DNA of 64,000 bases from JAEUTH01 sp044230205 (GCA_044230205.1 JBGARN010000006.1:4785-68784); one strand, 5' to 3'. Shown: positions 1 through 8,851, numbered from the stretch's first letter. The notes: generated by a model from the sequence alone, not told the origin. Translations and numbers: made by a program.

Positions 1-2
1 AC

Positions 3-1178
3 TTATTAATTGTAGCATTAATTGGCGCCTTAATGCGTTATAAAATTGGATTTGAATTTCCATTTTTTGATCAGAAACATTTGCAACATGCACATTCCCA
101 TTTTGCATTTACCGGATGGATAACTCATACTTTATACGTACTGATGAGTGTTTATATCAGCCATTATATAAATGAAGCTGCATTGAAAAAATACCGTTAT
201 ATGGTTATAGTTAACATTATAAGTGCCTACAGTATGTTGATTTCGTTTGCAATACAAGGCTATGGGATGGTTTCTATTACATTTTCAACATTATCAGTCC
301 TGGTATCCTACCTGTTTGCATTTTATTACATAAGTGATTTAAAGCATTGTGATGCCGGGGATACTTCGCCAAAATGGTTTCGGGCTGCACTTATATTTAA
401 TGTTATTTCCTCTATCGGAACTTTTTTTCTTGCATGGATGATGGCTACAAAAAACATTCATCAGAATTCATATCTGGCCTCTGTTTATTTTTTCCTGCAT
501 TTTCAATATAACGGGTGGTTTTTCTTTGCGTGCATGGGTTTATTTTCCGGCTGGTTGTATCAATATAAAGTAACAATTACATCAGAAAAAATAATTTTCT
601 ACTTATTTGTTTCTGCCTGTATCCCGGCTTATTTTCTCTCAGCACTTTGGTTGGTTATACCAGTATGGCTATATGTTGTAGTAGTAATTGCTGCATCTAT
701 GCAGGTTTATGCATGGTTTATGTTTTTGCAGGCTGCATGGCGATCCAGGATGCAAATCAAATCTTCAATCAATGTATTTACAAAAAATCTGTTGCTTTTA
801 GTTTGTGCAGCTCTTACTATAAAACTTCTGCTGCAATTGGGTTCAACGCTGCCGGCTTTAAGCAAACTGGCATTCGGATTCAGGCCTATCGTAATTGCTT
901 ACCTTCATCTTGTATTGCTCGGAATTATCACTGCATTTCTGTTAGTTTATCTTTTTGCAAATAATTATTTACATGATGATAAACTATCAATGACAGGAAC
1001 ATTGCTATTTATGACCGGCATTGTACTTAATGAAATGGTCCTGGCCCTTCAGGGAATTGCCTCCTTCAGTTATCTGGCCATACCACATGCCCAAGGAGCG
1101 CTTTTTACCATTTCATTAGTTATGGTAGGCGGGTTATTATTACTTACAGCTTCGCAAGTGAAAAATGCTCAGAATTAA
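3..1178 (+). CDS. Polytopic membrane protein with conserved His motifs, haem-copper-oxidase-like (partial 5' end)
   Basis: The reading frame is open to the window edge: codons before the first internal ATG (position 33) read LLIVALIGAL, a membrane segment, so the true start lies outside. About 11-12 hydrophobic segments are visible. His-rich motifs sit in or next to membrane segments: HLQHAHSHFAF near the start, FLHFQYNGWFFF in the middle and IAYLHLVLLG later. This pattern suggests haem or metal ligation like that of haem-copper oxidase subunit I or NnrS proteins, but I cannot place it in a named family. It converges on nosY with a 25-base gap, so a role in nitrogen-oxide respiration or copper/haem handling is plausible from context only. 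Membrane location is well supported; function is inference. Confidence 0.7.
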   Translation, partial: LLIVALIGALMRYKIGFEFPFFDQKHLQHAHSHFAFTGWITHTLYVLMSVYISHYINEAALKKYRYMVIVNIISAYSMLISFAIQGYGMVSITFSTLSVLVSYLFAFYYISDLKHCDAGDTSPKWFRAALIFNVISSIGTFFLAWMMATKNIHQNSYLASVYFFLHFQYNGWFFFACMGLFSGWLYQYKVTITSEKIIFYLFVSACIPAYFLSALWLVIPVWLYVVVVIAASMQVYAWFMFLQAAWRSRMQIKSSINVFTKNLLLLVCAALTIKLLLQLGSTLPALSKLAFGFRPIVIAYLHLVLLGIITAFLLVYLFANNYLHDDKLSMTGTLLFMTGIVLNEMVLALQGIASFSYLAIPHAQGALFTISLVMVGGLLLLTASQVKNAQN

Positions 1179-1203
1179 ATCAATTTAAATTGAAAAGATG
1201 TGA

Positions 1204-1998
1204 TTAAAGATCCTTTTTATTAAACTTCTTAAGCGAAATCAAAAATGGAATTAAAATCCATAGTCCAAGCATAACAAATGATACAATAAAACCGATCCTG
1301 GTTCCAAAAAACTCCTTAAATACTGCACCTGTGTAGCCCATCAATGCTGAGATATCAAGCTGTAACAAAATAAGAATACGGGCAAGATCTATGGGATTAA
1401 ACATGCTGATTGCAATCATTGGTTTCTCAATTGGATAATCACCAAATTGAAAAACCAGAAACAAAACCAAACCATCAAAAAGCAAAGCAAAAAATAACCA
1501 TAGAATTATTGCCAGGCCTATACCTTTAGCCTTATCCCTTGTGAGAATAGAACTTAACATTGCCAGTGAAACAAATATCACCGAAATAAAACAACCTGTA
1601 ACCATAAGAATAAACCCTGAGAAAGTAGGTGCAAAAAGTAAAACAGGTATACCAGTACCTGCCAAAAAAGCCAGAACAAGCGATAACGATAACCCTATAA
1701 ATATACTCAACCATATGCGGCTTCGTTTAACAGGTTGGCTTAACAATAATTCTATAAACTCAGCACTGTTATAAATATAAATGGTTGAAAAGATAACTGA
1801 AACAAGAGGCACATTAAGCAAAATAACATTGAGCAGTGTCAAAAGCCCTTTAGTATAATTATCTTCAAGGCTAAAAACACTCCATGATAAAATAGCCAGC
1901 AAAATGGTATAAGCAAGCACAATCCTATTTTTCAGAATGTCAAGAACAACGTATTTTATAATTCTATTCATTATTGGATGAGCGCAAAATGCTGGCAA
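1204..1998 (-). CDS. nosY: ABC transporter permease, NosY-type
   Basis: A 264-residue protein with about six hydrophobic segments and no signal peptide, the usual form of the ABC-2 permease NosY. It would pair with the ATPase NosF and serve NosD in maturing the copper centre of nitrous oxide reductase. Its start overlaps the end of nosF by 35 bases. The annotated start gives 264 residues, while an in-frame ATG slightly downstream (MNRIIKYVVL, at residue 10) is also a good start and would cut the overlap to about 8 bases; I favour that one. It is the last gene of the minus-strand nos run. The family assignment rests mainly on order (nosD-nosF-nosY) plus size and topology. Confidence 0.85.
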   Translation of the reverse strand: MPAFCAHPIMNRIIKYVVLDILKNRIVLAYTILLAILSWSVFSLEDNYTKGLLTLLNVILLNVPLVSVIFSTIYIYNSAEFIELLLSQPVKRSRIWLSIFIGLSLSLVLAFLAGTGIPVLLFAPTFSGFILMVTGCFISVIFVSLAMLSSILTRDKAKGIGLAIILWLFFALLFDGLVLFLVFQFGDYPIEKPMIAISMFNPIDLARILILLQLDISALMGYTGAVFKEFFGTRIGFIVSFVMLGLWILIPFLISLKKFNKKDL

Positions 1999-2677
1999 TT
2001 GCTTTGGATAGCTTCTGCTCGCCTGTTTCTTTAATCAGTTGTTCAATATTGCTATGAAACCTTACTATTCCTTCCTGCATAAATATTACCTGGCTTACCA
2101 GGTCATCCAACTCACTTAATAAGTGGGATGTAATGAGTATTAATTTACCTTTTTCCTTTTCAACGGTTATTTTTTCTTTCATTATTTCTGCTGCAAGTGG
2201 ATCGAGGCCTGCGGTGGGCTCATCAAGGATGAGTACATCAGGATTAAATAGCAAAGCAAGTGATGCGCTTACTTTCTGAGTAGTGCCGCCTGATAAAGTA
2301 TGCATGCGTTTACTAAATAAATCATACAGCTTAAATTTCTCAATCAACTCCTCATCAAGTGTATTACGCATCTTTCGTATATCCTTCATCATTTCGATAA
2401 TCTGACCTATGGTCATATTATCAGGATAACGACCAATCTGCGGCATATAGCCGATATTTTTGCGATAGTCGAAGTTGTTGCTGATGTTTTGCCGGTTAAA
2501 CTTTATCTGGCCTGAAGATGGAATAACCATACCAAGAATACACTTAATAAGTGTTGTTTTACCACAACCATTCGGGCCTATCAGTGCTATACATTCTCCT
2601 TTATGGCAAGAAATATTTACCTGCCTTAGCACTTCCAGCTTGCCAAATTTCTTAGAAAGATTAGTTATCTCAATCAT
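1964..2677 (-). CDS. nosF: ABC transporter ATP-binding protein, NosF-type
   Basis: A complete 237-residue ABC ATPase. Walker A is GPNGCGKTT near residue 34, the signature LSGGTTQKVS lies near residue 128, and Walker B with catalytic Glu is DVLILDEPTAGLDP near residue 148, followed by the switch His in LITSH. It would hydrolyse ATP on the cytoplasmic side for NosY, supporting copper-sulfur centre assembly of NosZ through NosD. The start codon overlaps the nosD stop and the gene end overlaps nosY, so the three are translationally coupled. Sequence alone proves an ABC ATPase; the NosF name comes from the neighbours. Confidence 0.9.
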   Translation of the reverse strand: MIEITNLSKKFGKLEVLRQVNISCHKGECIALIGPNGCGKTTLIKCILGMVIPSSGQIKFNRQNISNNFDYRKNIGYMPQIGRYPDNMTIGQIIEMMKDIRKMRNTLDEELIEKFKLYDLFSKRMHTLSGGTTQKVSASLALLFNPDVLILDEPTAGLDPLAAEIMKEKITVEKEKGKLILITSHLLSELDDLVSQVIFMQEGIVRFHSNIEQLIKETGEQKLSKAIASILRSSNNE

Positions 2678-3906
2678 TAAAAAGGCTGGTGCATTAATGG
2701 TGAATCATCTTTAAAGCTTTCAGGCGTAAGACTGGGCAGTATTTTTTCTGATTTATCAAGCAGCATTACAAAAAAGCTCCTGAACAAAAGCATTGACTGG
2801 GGATTGTTTTCAGCAATCATAGAAAACAAACTGATTGGATGGTAAGGTATATCACCGATGTTATTTTTATCAAGATCATAGCCTTCATACTTATCCCAAT
2901 AGTTGCCGTTAAATGTACTTAGCACTAATGAGCCATTGGTACTGATATCAAAAGTATTCGATACAAACTTATTTTTTGTAATTATATTGTCCATGCAACT
3001 TGCCTGTATTTTCATACCCCATCCATTATGCACAAAAGCATTTTTTTCAATTAAAATCCGGCTTGCGCCTTCAAGGTAAATTGCAGAGGTATTTCTGATA
3101 AAAGTATTGCCCGCTATGTAACTGTCTGATATTTCTTTCAACAAAATACCATAAGATGCATCGCCCCAGTTTTCTTCAAAATAGTTATTAAACATCTTTA
3201 CATTTTTGGTAAACATTACTGCAACGCCTGCACCATTATTTCTGAATTCGTTTGAAATGTAAGCATCATTATTCGAAAACATAAAATGCAATCCGTACCT
3301 GATATTTTTCCATGAACGATTGCGCCAGATAATTGAGTTGGTAACAAACTCAAAGTAAATTCCATCACGATGTCCGGTTATTTTATTACCAATAATCTGA
3401 AGGCTATCACTTTTCCAGCAATGAATACCATTACCTATTTGCTGCTCCTCCGTTCCAAAGGCTTCAATGTTGTTATTTTTTACAATGCAATTTCTTCCGT
3501 ACTGAATATAAACTCCGAAAAAATTGTCTTTAAAATTATTATTCTCAATTACTATATAGTTGCAGTTATAGCTTTTTATTGCTCCGGGATCATCTAAGGT
3601 TGCAAATCCTGAATGCTGAATAGTAAATCCACTAATGGTTACACTATCAGATTTAATTGAAACTACTTCATATTTCTTCTCCCCGTCTAAAACCGGATAA
3701 TTAATACCTATTAGTACTAATGGATGTGTGATTTTCAGATTCTGTTCTTTATATAATCCTTTTAGTACATAAATGGTATCTCCTTTTGAGGAATGATTTA
3801 CAGCTTCCTGAATTTTATTAAATTCTAACCCAGTGCCAACTTTCAAAGTACGGCTATAGGTTGAATAAGAAAATAACAACAGAGAGATTAGAATATAATT
3901 TCGCAT
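2677..3906 (-). CDS. nosD: NosD-type periplasmic copper-chaperone accessory protein (right-handed beta-helix)
   Basis: A 409-residue exported protein with an N-terminal signal peptide (hydrophobic stretch ILISLLLFSYS). It contains many short parallel beta-helix repeats rich in Asn and Gly, with recurring NNF/NNN/GNxF patterns from about residue 90 to 330, typical of the NosD/carbohydrate-binding CASH fold. NosD works in the periplasm with NosFY to supply sulfur or copper to the CuZ site. It begins four bases after the membrane-NosL fusion gene and overlaps nosF by one base. Length matches the family (about 400-430 residues). Confidence 0.92.
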   Translation of the reverse strand: MRNYILISLLLFSYSTYSRTLKVGTGLEFNKIQEAVNHSSKGDTIYVLKGLYKEQNLKITHPLVLIGINYPVLDGEKKYEVVSIKSDSVTISGFTIQHSGFATLDDPGAIKSYNCNYIVIENNNFKDNFFGVYIQYGRNCIVKNNNIEAFGTEEQQIGNGIHCWKSDSLQIIGNKITGHRDGIYFEFVTNSIIWRNRSWKNIRYGLHFMFSNNDAYISNEFRNNGAGVAVMFTKNVKMFNNYFEENWGDASYGILLKEISDSYIAGNTFIRNTSAIYLEGASRILIEKNAFVHNGWGMKIQASCMDNIITKNKFVSNTFDISTNGSLVLSTFNGNYWDKYEGYDLDKNNIGDIPYHPISLFSMIAENNPQSMLLFRSFFVMLLDKSEKILPSLTPESFKDDSPLMHQPF

Positions 3907-3910
3907 TGAT

Positions 3911-4930
3911 TCATTTTAGAACTGAATCCCAGGTTACAGGAGTTGCATTTAAGATGCCTTCATAAGATTTGGCACTGTCGGCATTTGAAAACCCTGCAAT
4001 ATCACCACCCATAGGAGCATCAATTCCATTTCCTTTTATAAATGAAGCTGAGGAAGTTGATACTAAATTATGAGGCACCAGAAAATCTGAAACATAGTAT
4101 GAACTAAAGGTAATAGCAGCATTGCTTTTTACAAAACCACGCAGGCATAAAAAATCATCAAACTTATAAACCCGACCTTTGTTTGAAATTGCTTCACAGG
4201 AATAACGGTTATCAGCAATTGTCATTTGGCAGTGGCTGCAGTTGTCTACATTTAATTTTATGGGTTCAGGCTGTGCAGTACATGATGACAAAAGTGCAAA
4301 TGCACCTCCAATCAAAATTGTATTCGCTATTGCAGTGCTTTTTATTTTTTTAATTCTCATTGCTTCGAAAACTACAGAAACCAAAAGTAAAACTCCTGCA
4401 ACAATAAACAGCCAACCACCTAATGCCGGAATTGAATATGCACCAAAATTGAGGAGTTGTTTAAATCCAATTAAAGGAGGCTGATAGGCCATACCGGGAA
4501 CAATAATTGCAGCATCGGGATTCAGGTCATGACCATAATCATATTCCCAGCGCCAGAAATCATACATAGCCACAATACCAAAAACAACAAATAGTATCAA
4601 TAAACCATTAACGAATTTTCGTTTTGAAATAAATGCTGCGGCTAAAAACAGAGCAGCAAATAACCCTATAATATATTTAAGAATTTTAAACTCAAAGAAA
4701 TCTTCTGTATGTAGCGTTTTCATACCAATGTAATGATTCAAACCATTAATAATTTCAACATTACCTCCAAGTTTATCAGGATAAATAAGCAGTACCAAAC
4801 CTTCGGGGTACTGAGGAGCCTGTAAATCAATTTTCCAAAGCGGAACAAAAATTGAAATTACCAATGCAATGCTTCCAGTTATGAGAAGCAATTTTGAAAT
4901 TACTGTAATCTTATTTTTATCTGTAATCAT
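3911..4930 (-). CDS. nosL: Membrane protein fused to NosL copper chaperone
   Basis: A 339-residue protein with two parts. Residues 1-190 form a membrane module with hydrophobic segments near 12-32, 84-100, 105-125 and 170-190. From Met191 the sequence looks like a separate lipoprotein: a basic MRIKKIK, a hydrophobic run and a lipobox ending in Cys217 (ALLSSC). A NosL domain follows with CSHCQMTI at 231-238, the CxxCxM copper-binding motif of NosL. NosL delivers Cu(I) to NosZ. The ATG for Met191 is at 4358-4360, so internal initiation is possible. The gene follows nosZ by 79 bases containing a strong hairpin and precedes nosD by four bases. Confidence 0.88.
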   Translation of the reverse strand: MITDKNKITVISKLLLITGSIALVISIFVPLWKIDLQAPQYPEGLVLLIYPDKLGGNVEIINGLNHYIGMKTLHTEDFFEFKILKYIIGLFAALFLAAAFISKRKFVNGLLILFVVFGIVAMYDFWRWEYDYGHDLNPDAAIIVPGMAYQPPLIGFKQLLNFGAYSIPALGGWLFIVAGVLLLVSVVFEAMRIKKIKSTAIANTILIGGAFALLSSCTAQPEPIKLNVDNCSHCQMTIADNRYSCEAISNKGRVYKFDDFLCLRGFVKSNAAITFSSYYVSDFLVPHNLVSTSSASFIKGNGIDAPMGGDIAGFSNADSAKSYEGILNATPVTWDSVLK

Positions 4931-4954
4931 AACATAAATGTTTTAAATCATACA

Positions 4955-4990
4955 ATAAGAGCAGGCATAGTTGCCTATCCCTGCTCTTAT
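4955..4990 (-). terminator. Hairpin between nosZ and the nosL fusion gene
   Basis: ATAAGAGCAGG (4955-4965) pairs with its exact reverse complement at 4980-4990, and inside it, after one mismatch, ATAG pairs with CTAT around a TTGC loop. That gives an 11+4 bp stem. On the minus strand no long T run follows, so it may be a partial terminator or an mRNA-stabilising hairpin that separates nosZ levels from the accessory genes. Confidence 0.6.
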
Positions 4991-5009
4991 AATAAGGTGT
5001 AGAATGAAA

Positions 5010-7001
5010 TTATTTAGCAGCGGCTGTTTCAGCAGGAGGAGCACTTTTTCCTGTGCTGAAAGACAATGGCACACTGCTACCTGCCGGTGAAACCCGCACA
5101 TAGCCCTGCATTTCCTGGTGCAAAGCACTGCAAAAATCAGTACAGTATATCGGCCAAATACCTACTCTGTCCGGCACCCATTTTAATGTTTGAGTTTCTC
5201 CAGGCATAATCAGCAATTCTGCATTGGCGGCCCCTTTAACTGCAAAGCCATGTGGCACATCCCAATCCTGCTCAAGGTTGGTAATATGAAAATAAACTTC
5301 ATCACCCATTCTAACTCCTTCAATATTATCAGGTGCAAAGTGTGAACGGATTGCAGTCATATAAACATGAACTTTATTTCCTTCACGTATAACCTTGGCG
5401 TTACCTTCTCCCTTTGTTGCATAAGGATGCTGGTTATCATCAATTTTAAAGATTTTTACCTGTTTGTTTTTAATAACATCAGCCGCAACAGCTTGTGCAT
5501 AGTGTGGTTCACCTATTGTCGGGAAGTCCAATATAAGCTGCATTTTATCACCACTTATATCATACAATTGAGCACTTTGCGATAACTCAGGTCCTGTAGG
5601 AAGATAGCGGTCTTTTGTTATTTTGTTATAAGCAATAAGATATTTTGCATTCGGCTTACGGGTGTCACCACCTGGAACACAAAGGTGACCAACTGAATAG
5701 TATGTTGGAGCCCTGTCGAGCACTTTTAAATCTTTAATGTTCCATTTTACAACTTCAGATGAAACAAAGAACGAAGTATATGCATTGCCGTTACCATCAA
5801 ATTCAGTATGCAGTGGGCCTAAACCTGGTTTTTTAACTTCGCCATATAATACAGATTCATATTTTAAAACCGGAATTCCGTCATAATCACCTGCAAAATC
5901 TTTATTTTGAATTGCTGCCTGCATTTTATCAAAGCTGAAAACAGGAATCAACGCAGCTAGTTTTCCGCTACCTACTATATATTCTCCAGATGGATCAACA
6001 TCACAGCCATGAGGTGATTTTGGACACGGTATAAAATAACACATGTCTGTAAGTTCCTTTGAATCAAGAACAGTAACTTCTGTTTTGATTTCAGAAGTTG
6101 CTGAATGAGTTTTATCATCATACCTGTTGTGTGCATATCTTACAGCAACTTTTTTTCCTTTTCCAGCTTTAAGATACTCTTCAGCTTTTTTCCAGTTTAC
6201 GGCCATTATAAAATCTTTATCTTTTTGTGATGCATTTACCTCAAGCAATGTGTTAGCTTGTTCGGTATTGTAGCATGAGAAGAAAAACCAACCATGAGAT
6301 TTTGCTTTACCGGCATGACTCAGGTCAAAGTTTACTCCAGGGCACTGAATCTGGAAAGCAATATCCATTTTACCATCATCCTTATTAACACTGATGAAAC
6401 TAATTGTTCCCTTAAAATTCTGTTTATAAGTGTTAATAGGAACATCACCATTTACATTATCTGGTGGCACACTAAAACGGGTACCAGCTACAACATATTC
6501 AGTATTTTCTGTTGTAAACGGTGAGGAGTGATTTCCTGCACTATTTGGCAACTCGATAATTTCAGCTGTGCGAAATGTAGATAAATCAATGCGTGCTACA
6601 CGTGGTGTATTGTTAGCGTTACCAAAAACCCAACGACCATCAATTTCACCATTGGTCTGAGATAACTCGGGGTGATGCAGATCATCCCATGGAACAAATC
6701 CGTGAGAAGTATTCAACATTGGTTTTGTTTCTTCACTGTACCCATATCCCTTTTCAGGATCAACAGAAAAAACAGGGATTACTCTTAACAAACGCCCACT
6801 TGGCAATCCATAAGCACTTAACTGGCCGCTGAAACCACCACTGACAAAATTGTAAAACTCATCATACTTGCCGGGAGCAACATATGATTTTACTGCAGCA
6901 TCGCCTGACACTGCGTTAACTGCATTTTTTGGCTTACAAGAGCCAAGCAGCATTACCGAAGCAACAATTGCTATTGCCGGTATCATCAAATTTTTTCTCA
7001 T
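5010..7001 (-). CDS. nosZ: Nitrous oxide reductase, clade II, lipoprotein-type
   Basis: A 663-residue enzyme that reduces N2O to N2 in the periplasm. The N terminus is a Sec lipoprotein signal (lipobox MLLGSC, Cys22) with no twin arginine, which marks clade II NosZ. The N-terminal beta-propeller carries the expected CuZ histidine motifs (DLHHPELS, LSHAGKAKSHGWF, SPHGCDVDP, PLHTEFDG, SVGHLCVPGG, GEPHYAQ). The C-terminal cupredoxin domain holds a complete CuA site: His584, Cys620, Cys624, His628 and Met631 within CTDFCSALHQEM. Nothing essential seems missing. It lies 24 bases after the cytochrome c gene and before the NosL fusion and nosDFY, so electron donor and assembly factors flank it. Confidence 0.97.
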   Translation of the reverse strand: MRKNLMIPAIAIVASVMLLGSCKPKNAVNAVSGDAAVKSYVAPGKYDEFYNFVSGGFSGQLSAYGLPSGRLLRVIPVFSVDPEKGYGYSEETKPMLNTSHGFVPWDDLHHPELSQTNGEIDGRWVFGNANNTPRVARIDLSTFRTAEIIELPNSAGNHSSPFTTENTEYVVAGTRFSVPPDNVNGDVPINTYKQNFKGTISFISVNKDDGKMDIAFQIQCPGVNFDLSHAGKAKSHGWFFFSCYNTEQANTLLEVNASQKDKDFIMAVNWKKAEEYLKAGKGKKVAVRYAHNRYDDKTHSATSEIKTEVTVLDSKELTDMCYFIPCPKSPHGCDVDPSGEYIVGSGKLAALIPVFSFDKMQAAIQNKDFAGDYDGIPVLKYESVLYGEVKKPGLGPLHTEFDGNGNAYTSFFVSSEVVKWNIKDLKVLDRAPTYYSVGHLCVPGGDTRKPNAKYLIAYNKITKDRYLPTGPELSQSAQLYDISGDKMQLILDFPTIGEPHYAQAVAADVIKNKQVKIFKIDDNQHPYATKGEGNAKVIREGNKVHVYMTAIRSHFAPDNIEGVRMGDEVYFHITNLEQDWDVPHGFAVKGAANAELLIMPGETQTLKWVPDRVGIWPIYCTDFCSALHQEMQGYVRVSPAGSSVPLSFSTGKSAPPAETAAAK

Positions 7002-7025
7002 AATATTTTAAGTTTGAAGTTATAA

Positions 7026-7547
7026 TTATTGAACACCGTCATTTTTACGCATAAATTCTAATAAGTGCCGTGCATCATCATCATTAAGATTTTGATTCGG
7101 CATTCTAACAAGACAAATTTCCAGTTGAGCCTGAACAGCAGGATCCTTATCGATCATTGCATCAGGATTGGTAATAAAATTCATTATCCATTCAGGCTTG
7201 CGTCTTTGCGTTACACCCTTCCATCCTGGTCCTACTAATTTTTCATCAGTAAGCTTATGGCAGGCGTTACATTTTACGTCAAATACTTTCTGACCAGCAT
7301 CGGCCATTGCCGGATCCAGTTTTTCTCCCAACTCTACAGTTGTAAATTTTCCTTCACCCCTGTGAGGATCATAAGTGGGAGCATCATACAAATCAGAAAT
7401 GTTCTTTTTACTTTCATCTGAAGCCGGTTCTTTTTTTGATTCGTCCGAAGAACCGCATGCAGCAATAATCAGCAGTATTGCAGATAAAACTATTGTTGCC
7501 CGAAGTGCACTGGCGGGTATTAATCTGAATTTTTCTTTTGCATTCAT
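7026..7547 (-). CDS. Monohaem cytochrome c lipoprotein, probable NosZ electron donor
   Basis: A 173-residue protein with a lipoprotein signal (lipobox IIAAC, Cys31), then a Ser/Asp/Glu/Lys-rich linker (about residues 33-50) that would tether a class I cytochrome c domain to the outer face of a membrane. Haem is bound at CNACH (93-97), and Met149 in RMPNQNLND is the likely distal ligand. Clade II nos clusters commonly encode a cytochrome c next to nosZ. The gene is 24 bases upstream of nosZ on the same strand, so electron transfer to NosZ is a strong inference, though not shown directly by sequence. Confidence 0.9.
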   Translation of the reverse strand: MNAKEKFRLIPASALRATIVLSAILLIIAACGSSDESKKEPASDESKKNISDLYDAPTYDPHRGEGKFTTVELGEKLDPAMADAGQKVFDVKCNACHKLTDEKLVGPGWKGVTQRRKPEWIMNFITNPDAMIDKDPAVQAQLEICLVRMPNQNLNDDDARHLLEFMRKNDGVQ

Positions 7548-7597
7548 AGTAGCTGAGCTTTAGTTAATAATTAATGTTGATGATTTTTCTATTTCTA

Positions 7598-8032
7598 TTA
7601 TTTACGCTTAAGTATCAATTTGTTGTTATTAAAAGCAATATCTCTGATTGATCGTTCATTGAACATTATCAATAGTTTGTTTCGGGCAACTTTATATTCA
7701 TTATGTATCGGGCAAGGATTAGAATCAGAACAGTTTTTCAGACCAATTATACACCCGGTAAAAATTCTTTTGCCATCAATCGCTTCTATAACCTGAATCA
7801 ATTTCACTGGTGGTGCATCTTTTATTATGCAGAAACCACCGTTTGGACCTTTTATTGAACTGATTAAACCCTGCTTAGCTAATACCTGCAGAATCTTTGC
7901 TGTGAAATGAACCGGGGAACCAATCTCATCTGCTATAGCTTTTATTCCAAGATTTGTTTTACCATCGCTTTTAACTTCGAGGTAAATCATTGCTCGTATT
8001 GCATATTCAACCGACTTGGATAACATAGCCAA
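7598..8032 (-). CDS. Rrf2-family Fe-S transcriptional regulator, NsrR-like
   Basis: A 144-residue winged-helix Rrf2 protein (KSVEYAIRAMIYL at the N terminus, recognition region around residues 36-60, GPNGGF wing motif near 62). Three cysteines, Cys94, Cys101 and Cys107, have the C-X6-C-X5-C spacing typical of the NsrR/IscR/RsrR group and would ligate a [2Fe-2S] or [4Fe-4S] cluster. It sits 19 bases after ric and 50 bases before the cytochrome c gene. An NO-sensing repressor that controls ric and perhaps the nos genes is the natural reading. NsrR versus another Rrf2 subtype cannot be decided from sequence alone. Confidence 0.88.
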   Translation of the reverse strand: MAMLSKSVEYAIRAMIYLEVKSDGKTNLGIKAIADEIGSPVHFTAKILQVLAKQGLISSIKGPNGGFCIIKDAPPVKLIQVIEAIDGKRIFTGCIIGLKNCSDSNPCPIHNEYKVARNKLLIMFNERSIRDIAFNNNKLILKRK

Positions 8033-8051
8033 AAATTCGTTTCCTTATTTA

Positions 8052-8816
8052 TTAGTTTACTGCTTCAAGTAATTTATCCTCCAACTCAATTGCTTTCGGA
8101 AACAGTATGTTGTTTTCAAGATGAATATGTTGATGTAAATCCAGCATAAACTCCTGTAGTCTATTATAGCAAACAAAGAAAGTATTGCATCCACCTGCTG
8201 GTGGTGTAAACTCATTTGTAAGCTTTTCTATTTTAGCCAGCAACTCGCCTGCATACTGGTGCTCGCTTTCCATTTTTAAAATCGGATACTTTATTGAGCC
8301 AATTATATGCGAAGAGGCTGCATGGTCAGTACTCCTTTCAATCCATAATTTTTTTATGTACGGAAAAAGTACATGCTCTTCCTTATTCATGTGTGCATGC
8401 AATTCTTCATCCAACAAATGAAACAGATTGGCAATCTCAATTACTTCAGGATGCTTTTCACTATGTGCACTTACTAATTTCTGTAAGTAATGCCTGATTT
8501 GAGGGATAGATTCACGAACATAATGATGATGAGACCTTACTATATAATCAGCCAGGAAATCAAGATCCCATGAATTGAAATTTTGAGAAGCGATCAATGG
8601 AATATCAGTTGCTTCTTTTAAATCATGTGCTACCAGCTCAATATTTAATTCTTTTGAATTGCATGCTTTATCAAGCTTGTTTTTTCCTGCACAGCAAAAA
8701 TCAATTCCATATTTTTCAAAGACTTTAGCCGTGCGATAATCGTTGCGCACTATTTCTCCAATAGAAAGATTGCTGAATGCTTCGCTTATTTCCGGGGTCT
8801 GATTTGTTGCTTTCAT
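8052..8816 (-). CDS. ric: Iron-sulfur cluster repair di-iron protein (RIC/ScdA/YtfE)
   Basis: A 254-residue cytoplasmic protein of the RIC family, which repairs iron-sulfur clusters damaged by nitric oxide or oxidants. The N-terminal ScdA_N/DUF542 domain carries the FCC motif (Cys41-Cys42) and Cys52. The hemerythrin-like four-helix part supplies His/Glu di-iron ligands in HHHYVRE, HAHMNKEEHVLFPYI, ESEHQ and HQHIHLENNILFP. Length is slightly above the usual 220-240. It is the first gene of the minus-strand run that continues into the Rrf2 regulator and nosZ, and its upstream region holds a perfect palindrome. Confidence 0.95.
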   Translation of the reverse strand: MKATNQTPEISEAFSNLSIGEIVRNDYRTAKVFEKYGIDFCCAGKNKLDKACNSKELNIELVAHDLKEATDIPLIASQNFNSWDLDFLADYIVRSHHHYVRESIPQIRHYLQKLVSAHSEKHPEVIEIANLFHLLDEELHAHMNKEEHVLFPYIKKLWIERSTDHAASSHIIGSIKYPILKMESEHQYAGELLAKIEKLTNEFTPPAGGCNTFFVCYNRLQEFMLDLHQHIHLENNILFPKAIELEDKLLEAVN

Positions 8817-8851
8817 ATTCGCTGATTGTTACAGTTAATATTAATCGAGGG

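Noticed and set aside
1180..1193. Palindrome TCAATTTAAATTGA as terminator
   Set aside because: Entirely A/T apart from the ends, no T run, too weak; it probably arises from base composition.
7565..7575. TTAATAATTAA before the cytochrome c gene as a second regulator site
   Set aside because: Only 11 bases with AT-only composition and no match to the 30-bp dyad; expected often by chance here.
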